A stretch of 64,000 nt of DNA from Desulfocapsa sp. (GTDB lineage: Bacteria > Desulfobacterota > Desulfobulbia > Desulfobulbales > Desulfocapsaceae). The stretch spans positions 1 through 64,000 of the forward strand of contig VMSP01000171.1 in assembly GCA_013792135.1 (NCBI GenBank), given 5' to 3'. A program made the translations under genes and the position numbers. The notes under the pieces are model-generated. The model saw nothing but the letters and a program-made list of their open reading frames with translations, made no database searches and was not told where the DNA came from. Shown in pieces: positions 16,544-25,474 of the stretch (positions are counted from its first letter, which is position 1; each line of letters starts with the position of its first letter).

Positions 16544-18310
16544 ATGAAGAAGATAGGGATCATCCTTGGGGCAGTTTGCATTCTGGTAGTTGTTTACTTT
16601 CTGGTTACAACAAGGATGGGCAAGGGTACAGCCGCTGATTTTTTACCGGCTGAGGCTCTGGTCTGTATTGAACAGCGGGATCTCGGGCAGTTGCTCGACG
16701 AGTTCAAGGTGTCACGCCTTGGTCGTGCAGTGACAGGTATTGATTATGTGAAGATTGCCGAAGGTCTTGGTCTTCCCCTTGAGGAGGTCAACAGGATCAG
16801 GGATATGAGAAAACAGCTGGATGAATTTTCGAACAGTCCTGTCTTTAAAGAATTTTTTGGCCAGGAGTTTACGCTCGGCCTTTTGCCGGTTCCTGATGAC
16901 TCACTGGATATCCCTGAAAAAACAATGAGAGCCAGTCTTCTTTTGATAGCAAAACCGAGACATAATACTGATATCATAGAACTGTTAACTTCTCTTTTTT
17001 CCGGAAAATTGGAACAGACAAGCACCCAGTATGGGAAATACAGCCTCAAGCAATATCTCATTGACGAGAACAATACCTTGACTACGGCCATCATTGATGG
17101 CTATGTGATTGCCGCCTTTGATGATCGACTTGTTAAGGAGAGCTTGGACCGGTATGACAGCAAGCAGGGAAGCCTGGCGCAGAAGAAGGAATATCTCCGT
17201 CTACGTCACGATTTTATTAAGGCCAAACTCTTTACCTATGTCTCCATGCCGGCGCTCCATAGTCAGCTCAACAGGTTGAGCGAAACTCTTGACCCTGGGC
17301 AAAAGGAGGAACTGCAGAAGGTCACTGATCAGTGGAAAGGTTGGGAAGGGCTTGCCTTTGGGGCTTGGAAAGAAAAGGGGATACAGCGGGACAAGGTTGT
17401 TATCTTGTTCAAAAAAGAGTTGCTGGATCCTCTTGTGGGCAAGATGTTTACTATTCAACCAGTGGACAATAAAACACTGGCCATGATCCCTGCCGGTATC
17501 CTTGGCTATTACTGGACTAATACCTTGGATATGAACGTGTTCTGGGAGATGTTCACCCTGGAGATGAAAGATAGCGCGGAGCAACTCAAGGCCATGGAAC
17601 AGGATGTAAAAACGGTCACTGGTGTGGAGTTGCCGCATCTCCTCTCTATGTTTGGTTCTGAGGCCGTTGTCCTGTTGAGAAAAATTGCCACCGATGGGTT
17701 TATCCCTTTGCCTGATGGGGCCATCTTTCTGAAGATAGAGAAGGAAGATGATTTTATGAAGATGTTAAAGCCACTGCTTGCAAAAAACAATATCCCAACC
17801 AAGACCGAGGAATATAAAGGGGTCAACCTCACCACTCTGGAGGTCTCATTCCATCCCAGTCTGCAACCTGTGTACGCCCTGCATCAAGGGTATCTGATCC
17901 TAGCAAGTACTGTGGATCTGGTAAAAAATATTGTTGATAGTACAGCTGGTGACGGTAAAGGCCGGTCTAATGTTGCGAAAAGCAAGGATGGCGTGAGTGG
18001 TGCTCTGATCAGTGAGGATAGTTTTAAGCAGGTTAATCAAGGATTGGATCACGGGATGACCAAGAAAAATAACTCTGTGAGCTTTATCCGGTTTTCATCT
18101 CTGTTGCATGTGGTAAAGGAACTGGCAAGCTGGGGCGGAACCATGCTTTCCATGCAGGATCGTGAGGCAGCGCAGAGATCTAAGGTAATGATTGAACAAC
18201 TGATCTTTCCTCTTCTCGATGGACTGGCCATGTATGAGGTGATTGGTTCACGCAGCCACATTCAGGATGACGCCCTTATCCTGGAATCGACCACAATACT
18301 GGCTCAGTAG
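16544..18310 (+). CDS. membrane-anchored DUF3352-like protein of unknown function
   Basis: A 588-aa protein with one N-terminal membrane segment (about residues 4-22: IGIILGAVCILVVVYFLV), so probably a periplasmic domain tethered to the inner membrane. ADFLPAEALVCIEQRDL just after the anchor resembles the start of DUF3352 proteins, which are built of repeated beta-rich modules with no known activity. The start codon follows the gmhB stop directly, with AAGGAGA overlapping that stop, so it is in the same operon. Repeat copy C follows four bases after its stop. A role in envelope biogenesis is suggested only by its neighbours. Confidence 0.75.
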   Translation: MKKIGIILGAVCILVVVYFLVTTRMGKGTAADFLPAEALVCIEQRDLGQLLDEFKVSRLGRAVTGIDYVKIAEGLGLPLEEVNRIRDMRKQLDEFSNSPVFKEFFGQEFTLGLLPVPDDSLDIPEKTMRASLLLIAKPRHNTDIIELLTSLFSGKLEQTSTQYGKYSLKQYLIDENNTLTTAIIDGYVIAAFDDRLVKESLDRYDSKQGSLAQKKEYLRLRHDFIKAKLFTYVSMPALHSQLNRLSETLDPGQKEELQKVTDQWKGWEGLAFGAWKEKGIQRDKVVILFKKELLDPLVGKMFTIQPVDNKTLAMIPAGILGYYWTNTLDMNVFWEMFTLEMKDSAEQLKAMEQDVKTVTGVELPHLLSMFGSEAVVLLRKIATDGFIPLPDGAIFLKIEKEDDFMKMLKPLLAKNNIPTKTEEYKGVNLTTLEVSFHPSLQPVYALHQGYLILASTVDLVKNIVDSTAGDGKGRSNVAKSKDGVSGALISEDSFKQVNQGLDHGMTKKNNSVSFIRFSSLLHVVKELASWGGTMLSMQDREAAQRSKVMIEQLIFPLLDGLAMYEVIGSRSHIQDDALILESTTILAQ

Positions 18311-18313
18311 TCA

Positions 18314-18370
18314 AGAGGTGCCGTAAAGAAATAGATGGACATGTCATAGTTATTTCTGTGCGGCATCTAA
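18314..18370 (+). repeat. hairpin repeat, copy C (hairpin 1 only)
   Basis: AGGTGCCGTAAAGAAATA (from 18316) faces TATTTCTGTGCGGCATCT (ending 18368). Only the first hairpin of the two-part family is present; the TTATGCCGTT part is missing. It lies four bases after the DUF3352-like stop and 19 bases before the next start codon, so the operon transcript would contain it. Confidence 0.7.
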
Positions 18371-18388
18371 ATTTAAGAGCATTATGAT

Positions 18389-18805
18389 ATGGAAAAATTA
18401 ATTGCAGAATTAAAACAGATGGTCCGGTTCAAGGATAGTACCGATATTGGTGATCTGGTCTTGATTGTAGCTAAAGAACCACAGATATCGGCCTTATATG
18501 CCTTGGTCACCGATATTGAGCGGGACAGCAGCCGCAAGAATGAATGGTGGCATGTCAGTTTGACCCTGTTATCCATTCCTCCACAAGAGACGATCTGGAC
18601 CCTGCGCACGCCTCAGTTGACAGGTATGGAGGTCTTCACCATGGGTGGGGAGGAACGTTTTGTCAAGGCTGTTGAGTTTGGCACGATTTCTCTGCAGCCA
18701 GCGGCTATTGATGGTCTAACTCGGGCACCAAAGACAACGCAGGAGCAATCTGGACCATTACCTCAGGAAGAGAAAAAGAGATCTTTTCTTAAACGGGTAA
18801 AATAA
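18389..18805 (+). CDS. conserved-looking small protein of unknown function
   Basis: Soluble 138-aa protein with no signal peptide or membrane segment. The first 110 residues have a mixed alpha/beta pattern (EWWHVSLTLLSIPPQETIW, GEERFVKAVEF), and the tail is charged and proline/glutamine-rich, ending KKRSFLKRVK. I do not recognise the family. Its stop overlaps the thiL start by one base (TAATG), which indicates translational coupling. Because both the coding pattern and the coupling are good, I regard it as real. Confidence 0.75.
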   Translation: MEKLIAELKQMVRFKDSTDIGDLVLIVAKEPQISALYALVTDIERDSSRKNEWWHVSLTLLSIPPQETIWTLRTPQLTGMEVFTMGGEERFVKAVEFGTISLQPAAIDGLTRAPKTTQEQSGPLPQEEKKRSFLKRVK

Positions 18806-19809
18806 TGGCCATATTGTCCGAACGGGCGCTGATTCGTTTAATCAGAGAAAGAAGTGCTGCCTCGGCCCCAGGCCTTATCCAGGGAATTGGCGATGATTGT
18901 GCTGTTTTTGGAAGTCCAGAGGCGGGGCAATGGCTGATAACAACCGATACCCTGGTGGATCATGTTCATTTTGACCGGTACTGGCATCCCCCTGAGTTGC
19001 TTGGACGTAAGAGCATTGCGGTGAATCTTAGTGACATAGCGGCCATGGGCGGACGTCCACGCTTTGTCCTGCTTTCTCTCTGTCTGCCTCCCTCTCTTGC
19101 CTCCGACTGGCTGCAATGCTGGTTGTCCGGGGTTTCTGCTATCCTGGCTGAGTATGGATGTGTCTTGATTGGTGGTGATACCGTGCGCGGCCGCGAGCTG
19201 GTGATTTCGGTCACAGTGATTGGGGAGGCTACTTGCAATCATATCCTCTATCGCACTGGTGCCCGTCCCGGAGATATCGTCTATGTGAGTGGCCCGCTTG
19301 GTTCCGCCGCAGCCGGTTTGGCTTTGTTTCAGAGAGCGAAAAAGGAAGGGACATCTTGGGAACAATGGCCCCAGTGGCAGGCCCTGCTTGATGCTCACTT
19401 AAATCCGGCACCGCGTATTGAACTGGGCCAGCAGCTCGGACTAAGTGGCTGCGTGACCTCCATGCAGGATATCTCAGATGGCCTGGCCACAGATCTGGCC
19501 CATATCTGCCACGAAAGTGGGACCGGCAGTGTCCTCTATGCAGAAAGGCTGCCGTCTTTACCATCCCTTGACAGTGCGGCTCTTTTCCTTGCTCAGGAGA
19601 AGCTGGACCTGCTGCTCAAAGGAGGAGAAGACTATCAACTACTCTTTACTGTGCCACCCGATAGGGAAAAAGAGCTGGAGATGCAATTGCTGAGCACCCC
19701 TTATCACCAGATTTATCCAGTTGGAATCATTGTAGAAGGTCAAGGTGTTCTCCTGGAAAAAAACAATGGAACCCCCTGTGACATCACCTTCCAGGGCTAC
19801 GAACATTAA
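18805..19809 (+). CDS. thiL: thiamine-monophosphate kinase
   Basis: Phosphorylates thiamine monophosphate to thiamine pyrophosphate. The AIRS/PurM-like fold is shown by the N-terminal GIGDDCAVFG, TTDTLVDHVHFD (metal/ATP site), SDIAAMGGRP, IGGDTVRG and the C-terminal GGEDYQLLF. The 334-aa length is standard. It is the last gene of the LPS/DUF3352 group, coupled to the small unknown protein by a one-base overlap, and converges with the dCMP deaminase gene, whose stop is two bases away. No TPP riboswitch was seen upstream, in keeping with its position late in an operon. Confidence 0.95.
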   Translation: MAILSERALIRLIRERSAASAPGLIQGIGDDCAVFGSPEAGQWLITTDTLVDHVHFDRYWHPPELLGRKSIAVNLSDIAAMGGRPRFVLLSLCLPPSLASDWLQCWLSGVSAILAEYGCVLIGGDTVRGRELVISVTVIGEATCNHILYRTGARPGDIVYVSGPLGSAAAGLALFQRAKKEGTSWEQWPQWQALLDAHLNPAPRIELGQQLGLSGCVTSMQDISDGLATDLAHICHESGTGSVLYAERLPSLPSLDSAALFLAQEKLDLLLKGGEDYQLLFTVPPDREKELEMQLLSTPYHQIYPVGIIVEGQGVLLEKNNGTPCDITFQGYEH

Positions 19810-19811
19810 TA

Positions 19812-20330
19812 TTACTCAGAGAGCAGCGATAAGTGGGCCAGATCAAGGCAGATCGATTTTCTTTTAGTCTCAAACTGTCGGTAAGCGATGCCGGCATGGT
19901 CAAACATCATCTTTGAGGCCCGGACTGTATCTGTATCCTTGTATTTGTCTGACATATAGATAATCTCCTTGATTCCTGCCTGGATAATCACCTTGGTGCA
20001 TTCGTTGCACGGGAATAAACCCACATAGATGCGGCAATTGTTGAGGTTATAGGTGATGGAGTTGAGTACGGCATTGACCTCCGCGTGACAGACATAGGGG
20101 TATTTTGTATCAAGAAATGCCCCCTCCCGTGCCCAAGGGAGTACATCATCGGAGCAGCCCCAGGGAAAACCATTATATCCGACCCCCACGATCTTGTTCT
20201 GTTCATTGGCTACACAGGCTCCCACCTGGGTGTTCGGATCTTTACTGCGCTGGGCAGAGAGGAGAGCGACTGCCATAAAGTACTCATCCCAGGAAAGATA
20301 GTCTTTCCGCTTTTCTTCTTTCTTCTTCAT
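19812..20330 (-). CDS. deoxycytidylate (dCMP) deaminase family protein
   Basis: Zinc deaminase expected to convert dCMP to dUMP for thymidylate synthesis. The zinc site is complete: HAEVNAV supplies His and the catalytic Glu, and PCNEC supplies two Cys. [26 protein letters not shown] is the ComE/dCMP-deaminase type opening (the motif runs just past the early strand). I prefer ATG 20330 (172 aa), because GGAAGAAG lies upstream at proper spacing; ATG 20366 would overlap the upstream gene. It follows the binding lipoprotein by 17 bases on the same strand. A cytidine deaminase of related type is less likely. Confidence 0.88.
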   Translation of the reverse strand: MKKKEEKRKDYLSWDEYFMAVALLSAQRSKDPNTQVGACVANEQNKIVGVGYNGFPWGCSDDVLPWAREGAFLDTKYPYVCHAEVNAVLNSITYNLNNCRIYVGLFPCNECTKVIIQAGIKEIIYMSDKYKDTDTVRASKMMFDHAGIAYRQFETKRKSICLDLAHLSLLSE

Positions 20331-20347
20331 AAAATCTTCTTCCACGA

Positions 20348-21238
20348 TTACAGGTTTGGAATCCATTGTTTGATAATTTTTTGTAAGCTGCCATCAGCCT
20401 TGCTCTGCTGGATAAAATGATTGGCCTGTTGCCTCAGCTTCTCATCATCATTTCTCATCTCCCATCCCAGATATTCTTCCGTCACCAAGGTAAGTATCGG
20501 GCTAAGTCCGGCAGATTTGTTGAGCGCGGCATAGTAACAGATTGTTGGTGCGTCATGGAGAAAGAGATCTATTCTTTTGCGTTTTAAGGCCTGAATTGCC
20601 GTTTCAACAGTCTTGAAACGCATGATCCTGACGCCCCGAATAGTCCTGGTGAGAAACAGATCGCCTCCGCTTTCTTCGATGACCCCAAGGGTAAACCCGG
20701 AATCTTCCAGGCTGTAGATCCCGGTGGAAAAAAGGGTCATATCGCGGGATCTGACCAGAAAGATCTGTCCAGCCCGCAGGTACGGGTCACTGAAAGTTAT
20801 AGCCTGATTTTCCAAACTGTTGATTTTCAGGCCGGACATAATGATATCAATATGCCCTTTGAGCAGCGCTTCTTTTGTCTTACTCTTCGGTACTGTGATA
20901 AATTTTACCGTCCTGCCTGAAGATAGTCCTAACTGCTGGGCAAGGTCTGCTTCAAGTCCCTGAACTTTTTTTTCTTGCCGATAAATGAAGGGGGGAACGT
21001 CATGGGAGACACCCACGCGCAATATGTCGGGAGCAGCTGCTATCTCAGGGTCTGCCAGAGGTTCTGGCGGGATTGGTTTTGGTGGGATGACTAGAGGATT
21101 GACTATTATTTGCTGATGCTGGGACATTTTTTTGGTGGGCAAGACATATTCAGGCATATCTGGCCCACAGGCACTGAGGCTGAAGAAAAAGAGCAAGGTC
21201 AGCGCTGTCAGTAGGAGTTGAATGATATCGTTGCGCAT
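20348..21238 (-). CDS. SBP family-3 amino-acid-binding lipoprotein
   Basis: A 296-aa lipoprotein with a signal peptide and lipobox LSAC near residue 24, then a Pro-rich linker to about residue 70. The rest is a periplasmic family-3 solute-binding domain: [28 protein letters not shown] and DIIMSGLKI resemble polar amino-acid ABC binding proteins. No permease or ATPase is adjacent, so it may be a stand-alone sensor-type SBP or serve a remote transporter. The start ATG 21238 has only a weak ribosome-binding site. Confidence 0.85.
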   Translation of the reverse strand: MRNDIIQLLLTALTLLFFFSLSACGPDMPEYVLPTKKMSQHQQIIVNPLVIPPKPIPPEPLADPEIAAAPDILRVGVSHDVPPFIYRQEKKVQGLEADLAQQLGLSSGRTVKFITVPKSKTKEALLKGHIDIIMSGLKINSLENQAITFSDPYLRAGQIFLVRSRDMTLFSTGIYSLEDSGFTLGVIEESGGDLFLTRTIRGVRIMRFKTVETAIQALKRKRIDLFLHDAPTICYYAALNKSAGLSPILTLVTEEYLGWEMRNDDEKLRQQANHFIQQSKADGSLQKIIKQWIPNL

Positions 21239-21319
21239 ACGTGTTTACATGAAAAAGGTGATTATGAATTGCGTAAGATGAGTTTCCTGCAGCCTGACAT
21301 TGCCCAAAAACGTTCCTGC

Positions 21320-22138
21320 TTATTTTGCTGCTTTTCGTCTTCGGCGCCAGGATGAAGCACCGGTAATCTTGTCAATAAACCCTTTGATGGCTTGAAAATA
21401 GAGCTTCCCTGCCACCGCTAATATAGAGTTATGATCTGCCCCGGGGACAACCTGGAATTCTTTGCTTTTGGCCCCGCAAAATGATTGCAGTTTCTCCGCC
21501 TCAACCGCAGGAATCAGCTCATCTCTTGCACCATGGAGGATAAAGGTTGGTTTCGTGACCTGCGTAATCTTGGCACTGTTATTAAAGCAATCTTCTTCCG
21601 CAATATTCAAATCGTTAAGATCTATTCCCAGTGACTGCGCCAGGGGAAGGGTATCGGCAAAGCCGCTTTCAATGATCAATCCTTTGATATCATCTGAAAA
21701 TTTTTCGGCAAGATCTATGGCGCAGGCGGACCCCAGAGAGCGGCCCATCAGGAAAAGGGCACCGGTATATCCATTATCGCTCAACCACCTTCGGCTTTCC
21801 TTCAACAGAATTTCTCCATCGCTGAACATCGTTGCGACGCTGGGATGACCGCTGCTCCAGCCATAACCGCGATAATCTGTCACCAGCAAGTTGATGCCTA
21901 CCTCATTATATTGCGGGCCTATGGTGTCATGGTCGCTGACCGTCTCTCCGTTGCCGTGAAAGTAGAGAATAGAGGGGGCGTCGCAATCAGTGAGATAGAA
22001 GCGGCAACCGATATGCACCCCAGGCTCCATCTCGATATTGATATCTTTGGCCCCGGGCGGCAAAGGACTAACTGCCTCCGCTTGCGGATAAAATATATGC
22101 GCGAGGATCTCGGGACAATCTAACTTTGAATATGACAT
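21320..22138 (-). CDS. alpha/beta-fold hydrolase
   Basis: A 272-aa cytoplasmic alpha/beta hydrolase with no signal peptide. The oxyanion-type ILYFHGNGE segment, the nucleophile elbow MGRSLGSACA (Ser near residue 135), the late Asp in HGARDELIP and the His in GADHNSI form a plausible catalytic triad. It resembles the YfhR/Bem46-like serine peptidase/esterase group. Substrate is unknown. The tail is basic (SWRRRRKAAK). Neighbours on the same strand are functionally unrelated, so context gives little help. Confidence 0.85.
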   Translation of the reverse strand: MSYSKLDCPEILAHIFYPQAEAVSPLPPGAKDINIEMEPGVHIGCRFYLTDCDAPSILYFHGNGETVSDHDTIGPQYNEVGINLLVTDYRGYGWSSGHPSVATMFSDGEILLKESRRWLSDNGYTGALFLMGRSLGSACAIDLAEKFSDDIKGLIIESGFADTLPLAQSLGIDLNDLNIAEEDCFNNSAKITQVTKPTFILHGARDELIPAVEAEKLQSFCGAKSKEFQVVPGADHNSILAVAGKLYFQAIKGFIDKITGASSWRRRRKAAK

Positions 22139-22194
22139 AGTCTAAACCTGTATTGTATTAAGGTATGTACGATTTCGCGCAGAGGCGAAATGAA

Positions 22195-23031
22195 TTATTC
22201 TTTCTTTTTGACGTGTAACTGGATCTTTTTTTTGACCATTAATTCCTGGGCAACCTGAGTTGCCGTCTCTTCAATAGACCTGCCATCAGACATGATAAAC
22301 GGAATCTTGTATTTCAGGAAAATCTGATGAGCCTGATTGATTTCGTTGACGCAGGTGGAAAGTTTGGCGTATGAACTATCCTTATAGCGTTTTTCCCTGA
22401 TATGATGCAGGATCTCCGGAGTGGTGGAGAGACCGATAACTCGTTTTTTGTTCCTGATGATATCTGCAGGCAGACGATAGACGTTTAAGTCGTCACAGAC
22501 CAGGGGGTAATTGGCGGTCTTGATCCCCATCTGGGTGGCCAGATAGACTGAAACCGGGGTCTTACCTGAACGGGAGACACCGAGCAGGATAACCTCTGCC
22601 TCATCGTAATCATTGGTGGAGGTGCCATCGTCATGGGAAATACAATACTGGATGGCAGAAACACGCTTAGCCATGGTGGTGTCATCAAGATGTCTTGAAA
22701 ATCCAGATTCCCGCAGGGGCCTGGCCTCCAAGAGTTCTTCCAGTCGAGTAAGATACGTGTCACAGATGTTGAAAATTTCAATACCAGGCGCATCTAGAAT
22801 CTGGATCAATTCAGGGTTCATGATGGTGGAGAACACCAGAGGATGGCGGCCTGATGATTGTTTAAGGATATGCTCACGGGCATTCCAGGCATCCTGTTCT
22901 GTCCTGATGAAAGGGATTTTCTCCTCATTGAAGCTGATCTCCGGGAACTGGCAGAGCAGCGACTTGCCCAGATCCTCGGCAAGAATACCGGTGCTGCCGG
23001 AAAGAAAATAGACATCTTTAGATTTCCACAT
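22195..23031 (-). CDS. PEP synthase / PPDK regulatory protein (DUF299 bifunctional kinase-pyrophosphorylase)
   Basis: Regulates pyruvate phosphate dikinase or PEP synthetase by ADP-dependent phosphorylation and Pi-dependent dephosphorylation of a Thr next to the catalytic His. The family hallmarks are present: VYFLSGSTGILAEDLGKSLL at the N-terminus and the P-loop-like ILLGVSRSGKTPVSVYLA near residue 150, followed by KTANYPLV. The 278-aa length is normal. AAGGGAACACC precedes ATG 23031. The start lies inside the last 14 bases of the upstream GGDEF gene, implying coupling. Which target it controls (PPDK or PpsA) cannot be read from this window. Confidence 0.92.
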   Translation of the reverse strand: MWKSKDVYFLSGSTGILAEDLGKSLLCQFPEISFNEEKIPFIRTEQDAWNAREHILKQSSGRHPLVFSTIMNPELIQILDAPGIEIFNICDTYLTRLEELLEARPLRESGFSRHLDDTTMAKRVSAIQYCISHDDGTSTNDYDEAEVILLGVSRSGKTPVSVYLATQMGIKTANYPLVCDDLNVYRLPADIIRNKKRVIGLSTTPEILHHIREKRYKDSSYAKLSTCVNEINQAHQIFLKYKIPFIMSDGRSIEETATQVAQELMVKKKIQLHVKKKE

Positions 23032-25432
23032 GGTGTTCCCTTTTCAGTTGGCTGTCAGCTTCGCAGACATCGGTATAGGACCTCCAGCAATTACGGCCGG
23101 CGTCCTTGGCCAGATACATGGCACGATCAGCATTTTTCAGCAGGGTAGTGACATCACTTCCATCATTCGGGCAAATGGTGACACCAATACTGGCTGAAAC
23201 GGATACGATCTCTTTGTTAAGATGGAATGGTTTTGCCAGGGTCGTAAGAATTTTACCCGCAACCTTGGCAATGCCCACATCCGGTTTAATAGTAGTGAGC
23301 AGCAGGACAAATTCATCACCGCCGAAACGAGATACGATATCGGTATCACGAACACATTCCTGAATTCGTCGTGCTGCCTCAATCAGCAGGATATCCCCCT
23401 GGTCATGCCCCAAGGTATCATTGACCTCTTTAAAATGATCCAGATCAAGAAACATCAGGACGAAAGATGACTTCTCTCTCATGGCTTGGTGGATGGCATT
23501 TTTCAAACGATTGTAGAATAATCTGCGGTTGCAAAGCTGGGTCAGGGGATCGAAATTGGCCTGACGCCAGATGACCTCTTCCGATTGTTTTTTGGCAGTG
23601 ATATCCTCCTTGATGGCCATATAATGGGTGATTTTACCGTTCTGGCTGAATATGGGAGAAATCACCGCGTGCTCAATAAACTCTTCGCCATTTTTTTTCT
23701 GGTTACAAAATTCACCTTCCCAGACCTTGCCTGAGGTGATGGTCTGCCAGAGTTGCGTATAAGTTTCAGGATGATTTTTGTCGGTTTTAAGGATACGTGG
23801 ATTTTTTCCTTGAGCCTCTTCCAGGGTGTAGCCGGTGAACTTGGTAAATGCTGGATTGACGAATTCAATATTACCTTCAGTATCGGTAATGACAATAGAG
23901 ACAGGACTTTGTTCCACCGCTACAGAGAGTTTTCGGATACTTTCCTCACTCTTTTTTCTGGCAGTAATATCGTGGCCGATAATAACTAAAGATTTACGTC
24001 CACCGTCTGAATCAAAGAGAGGTGTTTTTGTTACTTCAAAGATTCTACATTCTTTGCCGGGGATACAGATCGTCTCTTCTAATGTCAGCATGGAGCCATG
24101 TTCCCAAGCCTTTTCATCTGTCAGCCCACAGGTCTGAATAGCATCATGACAAGGAGGGTTGGACAAGGCGGCAAGTTCTGAATTTTTTTTCCCCTGATAT
24201 TTTACATCTGTCAGTTGAAAAAGTGTCAGGACAGCCTTGTTGGCAAGCAGCCAGCGTCCATGGGCATCCTTGAAACAGATGATATCTGGCGAGGCATTGA
24301 GCAGGGTGCGTTGTAATTCTTCATTGGATTGCAGTCTGGCCTGACTCTTTTGTATCCTGGTAAGCATCTGGTTAAAGATAGTGGAGATATGGATTACTTC
24401 CGGGCCGCCTTCCTGATTAAAAGGAACTCCATTTGCCCCGTATTCTTCCATATGGGTGATAAATCGAGAGAGTGGAGTCATAAAACGGAAAAGGGCCCAC
24501 CAACTGCAGAGAAGCACGCCAAGACCGCAAATAATGATGGTCAGGATGATCAGTCGCTGAGAGGCGTAAAAAGGCTGCATGACCTCTTGCATGGGGAGAT
24601 TGGCAGCCAAAATCCAGGGCGCTGTCTTCAGATGTTGAAAAGAGGCCATGAGATGCAGTCCCCTGGAATTGAAAGTCTCTCCGCTGCCTTCAAATCCTTG
24701 CAGTGCCATATCAAAAAGGCGATTTGCTCCAAGGGGAACATCTTTCTGCATCATGCGAGTGGTATCATGGTGGATAAGGATGGTTCTATCTTGTGAATAG
24801 ACATAAAAATATCCATTGTCACCAACCTTGCGTCTGGCGATATTGCCCAGCACATTATCTCCATTAAGGGTAAGGTTACCACATAAATAGCCTAAAACTT
24901 TCCCCTGGGCGTCATGAATTGGGGCCATAAATGCAATAATGGGACGCTGATTGGGTTTGACGGAGAGAAAGGGCTCGGAAATAACCGGCCGTAAAGCTTT
25001 TTGCGCCTGTTGAAAGAATGGATATGACGAATAATCATTATCTTCTCTTTCCGTGGAAAGAACAGGCAGCTCAGCCAGGAGCTTTCCCTCTGCCGACAGG
25101 ATCATCAGGCCATCATCAAAGAGAGAGAGAATCCCGGTTTGATAGGAGAGAAATTTTTGGGCAGAAGAGGATGTAAGAGGGGTCTCTGCAGGCACGATAT
25201 CAGCTACCACTGATATCGCTTTCTGTTTGCTTGACAGATCGTCATCAAGATATGTGGCAAAGGCCTGCACTGTTGTGAAAAGTTGATTTCCAAAAGTGGT
25301 GAGATGTTCTTTTTTGAGAAAGGTGGCAGCCCCTATTACAATGACAAGAATGCTGGTTGTAATTCCAATGGATATGACTGTGCCAATTCGGGCGGTGATA
25401 GTCCATTTATTTAAGAATCTACTGTTGAACAT
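23018..25432 (-). CDS. membrane sensor diguanylate cyclase (Cache-HAMP-PAS-PAS-GGDEF)
   Basis: An 804-aa signalling protein. A first membrane helix (about residues 18-38) and a second (about 295-317) bracket a periplasmic Cache-type sensor. These are followed by a HAMP-like linker, a PAS domain with a modified sequence around 385-500, and a second PAS with the IVITDTEGNIEFVNPAFTKF pattern. The C-terminal GGDEF domain carries RFGGDEFVLLL, so it should make c-di-GMP. Its final 14 bases overlap the start of the PPDK-regulator gene. The sensed ligand is unknown. No clear ribosome-binding site precedes ATG 25432. Confidence 0.9.
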   Translation of the reverse strand: MFNSRFLNKWTITARIGTVISIGITTSILVIVIGAATFLKKEHLTTFGNQLFTTVQAFATYLDDDLSSKQKAISVVADIVPAETPLTSSSAQKFLSYQTGILSLFDDGLMILSAEGKLLAELPVLSTEREDNDYSSYPFFQQAQKALRPVISEPFLSVKPNQRPIIAFMAPIHDAQGKVLGYLCGNLTLNGDNVLGNIARRKVGDNGYFYVYSQDRTILIHHDTTRMMQKDVPLGANRLFDMALQGFEGSGETFNSRGLHLMASFQHLKTAPWILAANLPMQEVMQPFYASQRLIILTIIICGLGVLLCSWWALFRFMTPLSRFITHMEEYGANGVPFNQEGGPEVIHISTIFNQMLTRIQKSQARLQSNEELQRTLLNASPDIICFKDAHGRWLLANKAVLTLFQLTDVKYQGKKNSELAALSNPPCHDAIQTCGLTDEKAWEHGSMLTLEETICIPGKECRIFEVTKTPLFDSDGGRKSLVIIGHDITARKKSEESIRKLSVAVEQSPVSIVITDTEGNIEFVNPAFTKFTGYTLEEAQGKNPRILKTDKNHPETYTQLWQTITSGKVWEGEFCNQKKNGEEFIEHAVISPIFSQNGKITHYMAIKEDITAKKQSEEVIWRQANFDPLTQLCNRRLFYNRLKNAIHQAMREKSSFVLMFLDLDHFKEVNDTLGHDQGDILLIEAARRIQECVRDTDIVSRFGGDEFVLLLTTIKPDVGIAKVAGKILTTLAKPFHLNKEIVSVSASIGVTICPNDGSDVTTLLKNADRAMYLAKDAGRNCWRSYTDVCEADSQLKREHHVEI

Positions 25433-25474
25433 GGTAATTACAATGTTGTAAAAAATTGTGAAAAGATACTTTTT

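Noticed and set aside
18314-18370. Repeat copy C as a plain terminator
   Set aside because: It has the same arms as the other repeat copies, no T-run, and lies inside an operon whose next gene starts 19 bases later.
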